The notes under the pieces were generated by a model. It saw only the letters and a program-made list of their open reading frames with translations. It was not told where the DNA came from and did no database searches. Shown in pieces: positions 54,959 through 64,000 of a stretch of 64,000 nucleotides of DNA; position 1 is the stretch's first letter; every line of letters starts with the position of its first letter. Made by a program: the position numbers and the translations under genes. The stretch lies in contig CM060989.1 in NCBI GenBank assembly GCA_030765065.1, forward strand, positions 39,485,501 through 39,549,500, in the 5' to 3' direction. This DNA is from Deroplatys truncata. Its lineage: Eukaryota; Arthropoda; Insecta; Mantodea; Mantidae.

Positions 54959-55307
54959 AATTTTCTTTAATGTTCTGTGTGAGTCTTACAACCTGGTGTA
55001 TTGCTGAGCTGTCCTTCCTAAATCCAGCTTTTGTTTATATTATTTAAAGGTTTATTTTGTTAAAAACCATTGTTAGAATATTAAATTTTAGTTCACACTG
55101 CATTTAAAAACACATATATGTAATTAATAAAAACTTAATGGAGATGTGCGTATGAGCCAATTTCTATAACTAAAATAGTTGGTCAGTCTTGTTGCATTTA
55201 GCAGCGCTCGCTTGTTTTCAAATTGTTTATTACAGTGTGGTTAACAGTGGTTAAGGTTAATAATTAAAATGTATATGTGAAATATTCCAAAGGGAAAATT
55301 ATGAAAA

Positions 55308-55631
55308 GTGGTGAAAAAACTATTGTATTCAATATGTTCAAAGTTTTGTGAAAAGTATCCAGATTTATATATTAAAGACATTATTAATTTAACGCCCGAG
55401 TTTACTGGTGTTTGTGTAAAAAGCGTCAACTCCATTTGCGTGGAAAAGCACAAAGCTGGAAAACTGATATCACCTTCAAAGAAAAGGAAACACAAAAAAA
55501 ACTGCTTGGCACAAAATGTGATAACGAAAAAATGTATGGGATTGGACCACTTTCATATTCTGATTAATAAGGTACATTTCAAATTTTATCATCATTCTGG
55601 TTCTATCATTCCATACTGTTTACATTACTAA
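55308..55631 (+). pseudogene. Transposase-like N-terminal fragment
   Basis: 107 codons. Ile/Leu-rich start, then VNSICVEKHKAGKLISPSKK and a Lys/Arg-rich KRKHKKNC run. A helix-turn-helix segment followed by a basic SP-KK-RK linker is typical of IS630/Tc1-type insect transposases. The catalytic part is absent and the last third looks random. It lies in the right half of the DNA transposon 52919-56004. I do not recognise an exact family. Confidence 0.45.
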
Positions 55632-56035
55632 TTCAATATTTTATGTATTCATACTCGGTCTGCAGGAAACATGTTAATTAAAGTATGTTGTTCTCCAATA
55701 TTTCAATGCACCAACACCAAATTATTTCAAAGTGTATTTTGGTCATAGGTTACAGCACAACAAATGTAAAATAATTGTCTGTTGTCAAACAAAGTAGCAG
55801 TGTTAATGAAAGCAGGATAATGCGATCGTTCAGCAATACACACACCTGATGTGCATTTATGCTAGTCAGATGGTTCAGGTCAGAAGCATGTGTCTTCAGA
55901 TAGTGCGTATGCTCCACCCAGGGCATAGTAATACAATTTGCAGACCAGTATTTCGCACTCTTTTTTTTGTTTACATAGGTTCCCTTCTAAGGCCAGCAGG
56001 ATTATAGGTACGTGGTAGAAAAAGTAAAAAGTTCT

Positions 56036-56384
56036 ACGGGGAACTTAGAATGAGGCCTTCCAACAGGAAAATAATTGACCAACATCATCAGTGTTTCAAC
56101 TCTTGTACAACTGGGTTAGTGACTTAGATACCAATATATATTAGAAACACTTTTTAACTTGATCTCTATAAATATGTTTAAACTAGAATGATAGAAGTTT
56201 TCAAGAATGGACTATTTCATTCATACATAAGGCTATTCAATTTAGAAGAGGCTTCAATTTCAACCAGAGATTGGGTCAGCTTGTCATTGAAATTCCATAA
56301 ATGAAATAATTTTATCCACTACTTGATTTTTTTGTATACTGTCACAAATTACAGTAAATTCACAGTTGGAATAAAAATAACATC
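56036..56384. other. Intron sequence, nothing recognised
   Basis: No gene or repeat recognised. Confidence 0.35.
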
Positions 56385-56995
56385 TGATGTGTTACACTCA
56401 CATGACTTTCTCTACTCTTGTACAAACTATTTTTATAAACGCTTATTCTCCATATGCTTCATGTTAATCGAGATATCGAGATGTTAGTCTTATTGCTAAT
56501 TTTCTTGTAAATACAAGGGGAAATGGTAGGCTTTAAGTGTTTAAGAGCTGGTTGCTATGTGGAGTATTCCATTCTCTTTGCATTACCAGGACAAAAAAAA
56601 ATAAATAACAAATTCCCATTTGAGAAAAAGTATAAGTATCTTAAATGTATGATACTTTAATCAAAATCGTTAAGAGCCATTTTTGAGAAAATTAAAATTT
56701 TCGAAAAATGTTCCATGTAAAGGGTAATCTGGGGTGGAGGGATTTTCTTGCAAACCTTCGTGTCGCATCTCTGGAAGATACTGAACCTAAACACCAAGTT
56801 TGGTGTTTATCCGACTGTTCGTTTCCGAGTTATGCTGTTCACAGACAGACACACACACATGGACAAGTTTCCAAAAATACTTTTTTTGGATTTAGGGCAC
56901 CTCAAAACATGTATTTCCAGTGAAATCTCGGTATCAAATTTTTGGGTAGAATTCAATACTTCCCCTACTTACTCTACGTAGTAGAGTAAGTAAAA
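56385..56995 (+). repeat. Dispersed repeat R1, best uninterrupted copy
   Basis: Runs from CATCTGATGTGTTACACTCA through ACTTTCTCTACTCTTGTAC, AATTCCCATTTGAGAAAAAG, an ACAGACAGACACACAC stretch and GTGAAATCTCGGTATCAAAT to the perfect hairpin CTTACTCTAC-GTA-GTAGAGTAAG at 56968-56990. It shows the undisturbed sequence at the sites where the Gypsy element and solo LTR entered other copies. No coding capacity. Confidence 0.8.
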
Positions 56996-59412
56996 ATGAA
57001 CAAAGCAAGCATTAGAAGTATTCACAGAACTCTACAGTGTTAGCAAATAATACATTTTTCCTCCAGGTTGATTTTCTGTAGTAGAATTTGTACACAAAGA
57101 GATGAATTGAAAGTTACATCAAAAGTTAATATTTTGAAGATGAACACATAGCTGCTAATTAGTTGAAATAATGAATTGTTGGTTTCTCTACATAGGAAAA
57201 CAGCAGGCATATATCCACACCAAAGAATGAGATGCAAAGAAACAAAACAAAAAACTAAACAAACAAAAAAGGAAAGATATATGCAGGAATACTGCAGTTT
57301 TTCTCTACATTACCTATATTTATACCTATATTTAGAAAAATGAAGAGAAAACATCTGTCTCAACAAAGACAGAGTTTTAAGACAACATCTGCGGAAACGT
57401 AAGCATAAATAAAACAAATGTAATGCAAATAAACTCAGGTTGAAAAGATGCAAAATGAAAACCTATTTGTCATTTTCTTCCTCCTTTACAAAAGATCCCT
57501 AATCAGTAAAAGGAAATTGTAAATGTAAAGAAAAATACAAATAACATAGGAGTTATTAAAGTGCAGGCACTAAAACACAATTAATGATCAATAATGAATA
57601 GCACACAAAGAAGCACAAACACCATGCGTTGAACACAAAAAAACATTTACATACAACAAACTAGTACCATACCTCCATAGTAATATCCAGATGGCATGAA
57701 AAATGACGAGTGTCTGAAGACAAGGATAAGACAATATAGCATTTTTCTTTTTTTCAAGATTGGCTGTTATTATTATACACTTTTATATACAAAAGTACAC
57801 TTTCCAGTGTTCAAGGAAAACAGAACAACAATACAGCAATATTTTTCTTCAGACAAATGCAATTATTTCAAAACAGCTAAACAGTAAAAAAAAATGTCAA
57901 CAAACATACATCAACTCTCCCTTTACATAAGCTTCTAGTACACAGGAAATTTAACATCCCCAAGGCAACCGACACCAAAAAGAAACATCACTCACTCCAC
58001 AGCTTACAAAAAATAAAACATCACAGAGTTACAGCAGTGTATAAAAATATCAAATATAGGCTCATAATTTAAATATATCCTGCAAGAGCACAGACAATTG
58101 TTAGAAAGGTGAGCTGCAGAAGTTTACAAATGCTAAATTATTCTCTCTGTAAACCATTTAAAATCCTTTTTTCTAGTCTTTTTAAAATTAAGCTACTTTC
58201 ACCAGCCACGTGAACTCAAAAAGTTTGACATCCAAGGCTCAAATCACTGATGGCAAGTTTATTGAATTTTCAATCTACACCTGTCAAAGTTGTTAATTAA
58301 ACTGTTGACTTTTGTCTATCTCCCCTTGTATTCCAAAGTAACAGTTGCACTACTGACACTACACAACCCATACACTACATTATTGTTTAGTTCATCCTTA
58401 TTTTACTCGTTTGATGGAGAAAAAAAAAAATGGTAATCTGTGTTTTGAATGTTACAAAGCACAACTAATACCTTTGCCTTTCTTGAAAACAAAAGCATGC
58501 CTTTGAAACTTACAATTTAATTTCACTAATCTGAAGTAGAGGTGCACATTTTTGTGATTTGTACTGCCTGCACCTGCCTGTCCCAACAGGTATGCTTTCA
58601 GCAGACCAACCTACACACAGGCAGGCAGTTTCACTCAATACTGGGCAGGTCAAGAAAAACTTGTCATACCACATAATAGGAGCAAAGATTTAGACAGGCA
58701 GGACTGGGAAATCTGTCTCTCATACGGATTAAGTGTTATGATGCACAGCCTTGCAATATGACACCCTAATTCTTATTATGTTAGATTTAAGTTGTTTCCC
58801 ATAATTGTATGCTCCAAGCTGCTAATGAAATCATAACATGTCACCACTTTGGGACTGTTCAGAAAGTTTTCATTGGGATTATTTCAAACATTATATTTGA
58901 CTAAAACGTTTTCAACATTTTTTTTAAAATAGCTTGATATATTTGTAAAATTTTCAGCTTGCAAGTTGACATACTTTTAAGGGCTGTTGTTGTTATTGTT
59001 ATTATTATTATTATAACAGTAGTATACCCCCCCCTTTTTATTTACAACTGTTCAAAATGTATACTTTTAACAAAATGCTTAAATGACCACAAGTGTTTTT
59101 TTACTATCTCATAATTATTTACCCGTCAATCTTTTTCTGCTATTAAGCGTCGCCTTGAAGAATCTGTGCTGCTGGATTAACAATGCACACCCCATAGAAG
59201 CTGATCTGTCATTTGATCTACTTCACCACAAAGATACTCTTTTAAACTGGATTGAATCTAATAAAAAGGTCTAAAACGTATAAATTGTAAAAGATTGAAA
59301 CATTTACATTAAAGCAAAGTTAATCCCTACAATTTATGTAAGGTAATTGACTTGACAATTCATGTCATGCATTACTGAATTTTCTCATCTATTTACTACA
59401 CATTGGTTACTA
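56996..59412. other. Intron sequence, nothing recognised
   Basis: About 2.4 kb, AT-rich, with CAGGCAG-type repeats at 58565-58700 and short A-runs. No exon with matching phase and splice signals, and no transposon domain, recognised. Confidence 0.35.
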
Positions 59413-60418
59413 TACTCCTGCCATTGAAACGTTGCACTTGACAGCTAGCGATTAAGTTGGTACACTAGCGCAAAAAAAAAAAAAACAAAAAAAAAAAAAC
59501 CAGATGAAAAGCTTTAACCGTTAAGACTTCCTAAATCAATCACAAGGCAGAATTTCGGATGGTCTATGACAAAGTGGAAGCGGAACTGGAAGCGGCTCTG
59601 TTGCCAGATCTATTTCCAACCACGTGTTTCAGTTTGTGAATCTCTGGCACATGCGTGTTGTTCTTTGCAAGCTGTTCATTGTTATATATATGTGGTTATT
59701 GTTGGTGTTCATATATATATTTTTTTTATACATATTTCATTCATATTATTTATACAAGATTTGAAGAGCGACATCGTCTCAAAAACTACGCCAATCACTG
59801 AGTGATGATTCACGAAGTGAAAATCCTTTGCGTCGAGACGTGCCACTTAATAGTCAGGCATTAGAACTGTTAAGCATGACCCGAGAATTCTTTGAAAAGG
59901 AGGAGTATGTGAAGGTTCATAGGCCTCCCTCTTTTCCTGCTGATAAAGCCATACAACGAACTGCAGCAGCTCTTGAACTAATCACAAGAATTGCTATTTA
60001 CAAAGGAGTGAAACTCCAAGAGAAAGAGGACAAAATTCCTGAACCATCTGGAATGCAATGCGAGTGAAAATAACTTTGTTATCGCAGCTTATAATTTGGT
60101 TTATTTCTCCTCATTGCAGTAGGCACGTTTGATTATTTTGTTTCTATATTGTCAAAAGTGCTAATTTATTCTACATATGTTGCAATGTTTATGCCAAGTT
60201 TTTTTTTTTCAATTAACAATAGTAATAATACCAAATAGTTATCACTCATTGACATTCGCTCTTGCTACACTTTTCGTATGCCGCTTAGACACGACAGAAA
60301 GGATAATAATCAACTGCTGTTGTTTACTAACCACTCTGGCAACATTGCAACCACAATATAGCCAACGTTACGTGAAGCAACATGAACTGTCAAGTGCAAA
60401 GATTCAATGGCAGGGGTA
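59413..60418 (+). mobile_element. Internally deleted DDE transposon, copy B
   Basis: The ends TACTCCTGCCATTGAAACG (59413) and, inverted, TACCCCTGCCATTGAATC (60418), both continuing to TTGCACTTGACAG, are flanked by TA; 1,006 bp. It is the reverse of copy A (21606-22627) in this window's numbering and encodes the same fragment. Confidence 0.7.
59828..60067 (+). pseudogene. Transposase-like N-terminal fragment, copy B
   Basis: 79 codons: LNSQALELLSMTREFFEKEE, PPSFPADKAIQRTAAALELI, YKGVKLQEKED. Copy A at 22235-21960 gives PPKSQALELL, KAIQRTAAALGLSMRTVIYK, VMKLQEEED. The helix-turn-helix is better preserved in A; B has substitutions in the recognition part (ALELITRIAIYK for ALGLSMRTVIYK). Both stop before any catalytic domain. 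Confidence 0.6.
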
Positions 60419-60908
60419 TAGAGGCCAGTAATGGTGCAATAAAATTTTAAATCTGCATGCTACGCATTTTGTCGCAGCCCAAAAGGGGACCATGATTGTG
60501 ATGAAGGAAAGACAACAGATAGGCTATGGCCTATTATAGCACTGTATACCATTACAGCAGTACATTCAAACTGTAATCTTAAGTTAGAGTAATAACATAA
60601 TGCAATAGAAGTTAATGCTTTGTCATGTCTGCAGTGAAAATCCGCAACACTTGGAATCTGCTCACAATGCCATAAAAAGGTCTTGGATCCTGAAGATTTT
60701 ACAGACAAAATGTAAAAGATGGCAAGGATAATATAACCAATAAGTCTATATTTTCTTTATTAAATGTATTTTAAAAAATAGGTTGCGAGATATACCAACC
60801 GCAAAAATTATCAAGTAAACCCATATCTACATAGAACTGTGTCTACAGATCCAGCACCTTATTTTACATCTTATAGTGAAGAAAGATGATCCGGTTGAAA
60901 CAAACTTA
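60419..60908. other. Intron sequence, nothing recognised
   Basis: No gene recognised between the two DNA transposons. Confidence 0.35.
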
Positions 60909-61944
60909 AGGCCAGTTTCACCAACTGATCTTAAATACTTTAACATTATGTTAAAATTCATGTGTTTCATCAAGCTTTTACAGTGAATTGTTAGTTAACA
61001 TTTGCCTAACATCAAAGAACAGCAGCTTTTGAGAAGGTGGCGACAGAACTACACTGCTTCTGAATGCACTCTGATGCACTTTTGTCTAGGCAATGCAGCG
61101 CTCTCTGCGACAGTAACAGACTAGTCACATTCATGGACAATTGCTATGTGATTTTCTTGATTGATTCAGTTAGAATCAAGATGTCAACTGGAAAATTTAG
61201 ATGCAGAGGAAGTAATGTTTTATCTTTTGAAGTGTTAATTATAGAACTGGTTATCGACTGCAAAAAAGCACACGGACTTATGTTGGAGGATAAGGACGCA
61301 GCCTACGAGAAAATGCATTAAGTGATTCAATATAAATGCATGTGTTTTCCTCCCAAGTCCAGTAAGCAACTGTAGCAATTTTATGCTAGCATAAGATGTA
61401 GCACCAAAAATGACAGGTGTGAACAGCATTTAAAACACTTTAAAACTGGTGGTGGAAGAAAGTGTGTCACCATGATTAAGCATCACCAAACTGCCCAAAA
61501 AATTTGGTTTGCTGGATAAACCCACAAATGGTAGCTTTGGAAATACCAACATTATCACCTACCATTAAATGATAAGTATCAGTAGCATAAAATTTCAAGG
61601 TAATTAACACCTGCATAAGAGAAACGGGCATGCTTTTGTTGGTAGTATTTTAACCTCTCGTATTTTCTATAGAACCATGTTCACGACTGCTTTAGAGAGT
61701 CTGTATTGCTTTTAAAATTCCTCCTTTTGCAGGTTTTCAAATTTGTTACGATGCACAGCTCCTCTACCATTATGAAAGGCATTAAACATCCTGAATATGG
61801 CAAACTCGCATAAACAGTTTGGTTTGCAGCAACCATTAACCAACTTGTGACATTTGTTAAATATCTTAACACAGGAGTGCAGTGATGTTAACACAAAGTT
61901 TAACAATGTGTCAAAATTTTATCACCAATTGGTGAAACCAGCCC
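60909..61944. mobile_element. PIF/Harbinger-like element, internally deleted
   Basis: The ends AGGCCAGTTTCACCAACTG (60909) and, inverted, GGGCTGGTTTCACCAATTG (61944) are flanked by TTA on both sides, the 3-bp target duplication of PIF/Harbinger elements; 1,036 bp. The plus strand around 61180-61320 encodes SFEVLIIELVIDCKKAHGL and DKDAAYEKM, resembling the start of Myb/SANT-like DNA-binding proteins of these elements. Confidence 0.6.
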
Positions 61945-63175
61945 TTAGAAGGTTACCATACTTATACAAAATGACTCTATTAATAGTCACATATTAATGT
62001 TACAGGGAAATCAGGCTTAGTATAGAACGTTCAAGGGAAAGTAGGTTTTTTTTTCCTTCTGAATACAAATCTACACATAGTGAACTTTTTTAACAGTTAT
62101 TTGATTGAGTTACTTAAAGAGGTGATAAAAATATATTTTAGCTTGCAAGGAATGGTGTCAGCTCCACTACGCATTATTTACAGTAGTTTACTAGCTTACA
62201 AAAACAAGAAGGAAGTACCAAGTCGGAATGACATTTGTGAAGAATTTTGTAGCTCGCATAACAAATTTAGGTGCTTGTACGTTCAAGTACAACATGTGAA
62301 AGCATATAAACTGGGATAACTTTATTTCCTTTTTTTAAAAAATTAATCTCCATTAATTCTGGTTAACGTGAGTTAACATGCTATCAGTTCATAAAATATT
62401 ACATTTTTCTTTTACTCTTGAACCCTTTATAAATAGTATAAACATATGGCTTCAAATTGCGCACCCACAAAGCTTTCAGCATTGGAACAAGGTTGGTATG
62501 GTTATGGCAGGAAAAAGGTTAATATTTATACAAAAGTATTGGTTAATATTTTGATAAGGGCTGCTTAACAGAAAGAGCTATTTGCGCTCTCAAAATACAT
62601 TACAAAATAATCTTACAGCCCCGGATATTTATCATGAGTAAAATTTTGTTCCAAAGAAGGCATGCTTTTGAATTCTTGTCATTTGAAAAAGTTCTCCAAA
62701 TGTGAGCATATTAACCCACAAAGCTATCACAGTTAATTAGAAAAAGAGATTGAGCACCAAATAGCATTTCTTGGCCTAACAGTTATGTGAAAGAACCGTG
62801 TTCTTAAACACATGCCAGGAAGTACAAATCATGTACCAGTATCTTCTTTACAACATGCATGTTTAAGTATAGCTCTATATGTACGGTGTCAAAACTCTGT
62901 AGTTATTGTTTTTCTCTTGCATCTAATTTTCACTATACAATACAAGAATGTGATAACGAAAACATTATTCAAATTAAAAACTTGCACGAATACTTCTGGC
63001 ATTATTTTGGTCAAAGCAGGAAAATTTAGATGCTTAGAGCAAAAGCATATTTCCTCTTTCCCAAAGAGCATTATCAGCACCAAAGCTGGACAGAAATTTA
63101 CAAGAAAGTGAGCCTTAGAGTCCCAAAGAAAAAACCCAGAAAATAAAAGCCCGTAATAAGGTGGCTGGTACTCAC
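61945..63175. other. Intron sequence beside the NLS exon
   Basis: No repeat recognised. On the minus strand the frame of the NLS exon stays open from 63175 down to a stop at 62889. Confidence 0.4.
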
Positions 63176-63256
63176 GTAGCTTATCTGATTCCTGAAAATG
63201 TTGAAGATTTGATCCATCGTTAAATTTCTGCCTCTTTCGTTTTAATACATTTGGAT
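63176..63256 (-). CDS. dl: Dorsal-type Rel/NF-kB protein, nuclear-localisation exon
   Basis: An 81-base exon with TTTGTAG before 63256 and GTGAG after 63176. It starts in phase 1 (AT completing an Asp codon) and ends with C. The translation DPNVLKRKRQKFNDG is the end of the Rel homology region, where Rel proteins carry a basic nuclear-localisation signal (KRKRQK) that Cactus/IkB masks; QHFQESDKL follows. A Dorsal-type identity is favoured because the protein continues through a PsiKxE linker into a Ser/Asn-rich tail with no ankyrin repeats, unlike Relish. The DNA-binding exons lie beyond the window, so Dif-like or duplicated dorsal genes cannot be excluded. Confidence 0.75.
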
Positions 63257-64000
63257 CTACAAATAACATAAAAAGATAACATAAGTACAAAATTTACATT
63301 TATAAACAAGCTGATAAACCACTTTCAAGACAATAGTCAGTAACAAAACATATAACAACTTGAAAAACATGTTATAGATTTTTTTTTTTATATATATCTA
63401 ATGAATGTTTCTTACATGATCCCATTTTGTAACAAGGCAACATTTATAAAAACTGGCATATTAAATATAAAATGTTAAAAAACCTCAGTGAATACACTAA
63501 TTCTTTCCAGACGGTGGCGTGCTGTTAACCAAATTATTATTTTTTTCAGTTCAACATTGGTTCAAAATCTTTTGCTTTAGAACAGTTACATAGAATTTTT
63601 ACACTCTTGTTATTTTGTCTAAACTTCAGTTAATTGCAAAATCTGCTAACTTTTCATAAAACACTTATCAGTAACAAATACATGTTATTTATTACATTCA
63701 GTTTTATAAAAAGCATCAAAATAAGGCCAAATGATCACTTTTATTTAGTCTCTTTGGGCATTATTCAAGGCTTCATTCTATTCAGGTCTATTTCTGCTAT
63801 TAGTTAAGTTCTTTAAAGGCAGGCTAATGCTATCATATTCATACACTGAATGTGCAAGGGTTAAATTTGATTTTGGATTATCTTTGAAATATTGTTACGT
63901 GATGTGGAAAGCTCTACTGCACATATGTATACCTACATTGCTATTCTCTCATTTGTTTGAAATATTGAAAATTAAGTGTTAACAGGTTTCTATTTGATAT
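63257..64000. other. Start-of-window-side intron of the Dorsal-type gene
   Basis: Intron upstream of the NLS exon on the minus strand. No further exon with suitable splice signals was recognised before the window ends. Confidence 0.45.

Larger units (their letters stand above)
53045..55045 (-). mobile_element. Jockey-like non-LTR retrotransposon, 5'-truncated
   Basis: Minus-strand blocks in order: AGFRKDSSAIHQVVRLTQN (about 55035), ALFVNFKDAFN (first catalytic Asp, near 54885), HGISGHMLSWFQTFLSQRW (54810), VGMFADDVVIW (catalytic FADD, near 54625), YLGIELDNKISMKEHVN (54400), RNase H with IYTDGS (53750), SSDSKSAI (53560) and GNEHADQLTK (53420), and a C-terminal ALFRMATGHDC stretch near 53205. 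Frameshifts near 54700 and 54500 and stops after 53850 make it dead. Confidence 0.8.
52919..56004 (+). mobile_element. DDE-type DNA transposon containing a LINE
   Basis: Inverted ends around CCTTAGAAGGGAACCT and ATGTAAACAAAAA (52924-52953 and, inverted, 55992-55962), TA at the outer edges. The left end has lost a few bases relative to the right. Without the LINE at 53045-55045 the element is about 1.1 kb. It keeps one ORF fragment (55308-55631) resembling the N-terminal part of transposases of IS630/Tc1-like families. Confidence 0.55.
52790..56035 (+). repeat. Dispersed repeat R1, decayed copy split by a DNA transposon
   Basis: Left remnant to 52918 (GGGTGGAGGAATTGTTTTTA, CGTCGCATCTTTGATAGA, CTATCTACCA). 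Right remnant 56005-56035 (GGTACGTGGTAGAAAAAGTA). The insert falls in the terminal hairpin of R1. Confidence 0.55.

Noticed and set aside
54802..55047. Plus-strand open frame with a poly-Leu run
   Set aside because: Shadow of the ATT microsatellite within the minus-strand LINE reverse transcriptase.
59083..59274. Possible small exon or gene
   Set aside because: No splice-consistent borders in phase 1 on the minus strand and no recognisable motif on the plus strand.

Overview
The window is animal nuclear DNA, almost certainly from an insect. It is AT-rich and has spliced coding exons with GT-AG borders. It is packed with arthropod-type transposons: mariner, pogo/Tigger, hAT, Tc1-like, PIF/Harbinger-like, Penelope-like, several non-LTR retrotransposons and Ty3/Gypsy. 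The species cannot be told from the sequence.

The one host gene I can support is the 3' part of a Rel/NF-kB gene of the Dorsal type on the minus strand. Three exons join in one phase (all phase 1): 63256-63176 (end of the Rel homology region and a KRKRQK nuclear-localisation signal), 27024-26935 (linker with a PsiKxE SUMO-type site) and 17574-16700 (low-complexity transactivation tail and stop). The 5' exons lie beyond base 64,000. The introns are about 36.2 kb and 9.4 kb and consist mostly of transposons. A possible alternative last exon lies at 23487-23372.

Layout. 1-16.1 kb: intergenic sequence downstream of the gene, with old mariners, a tRNA-derived SINE family (S1) and non-LTR fragments, one of them split by a mariner and a Penelope-like element. 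16.1-17.6 kb: 3' UTR and last exon. 17.6-26.9 kb: the 9.4-kb intron, holding three or four fragments of one LINE family, a mariner, a TTAA-flanked MITE, a head-to-head pair of tRNA-like units, an internally deleted DDE transposon and a pogo element. 27.0-31.6 kb: a pogo-like element containing a mariner and a Tc1-like element, the latter containing a Penelope-like element. 32.2-40.7 kb: a complete, apparently young Ty3/Gypsy element (8,475 bp, two identical 940-bp LTRs, gag and pol open, CTTT target duplication) inserted in a dispersed repeat called R1 here. 41-63 kb: further R1 copies, one split by a solo LTR related to the Gypsy LTR, plus hAT, Tc1-like, DDE, Harbinger-like and LINE remnants.

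I found no operon-like system, CRISPR array, rRNA or functional tRNA. The observations most worth following are hammerhead-ribozyme-like cores in all three Penelope-derived copies, the candidate alternative Dorsal exon, the gag/pol overlap of the intact Gypsy element, the twin inverted tRNA-like units, and LINE fragments abutting two Dorsal splice sites. Element borders come from reading terminal repeats by eye; those described as approximate may be off by tens of bases.
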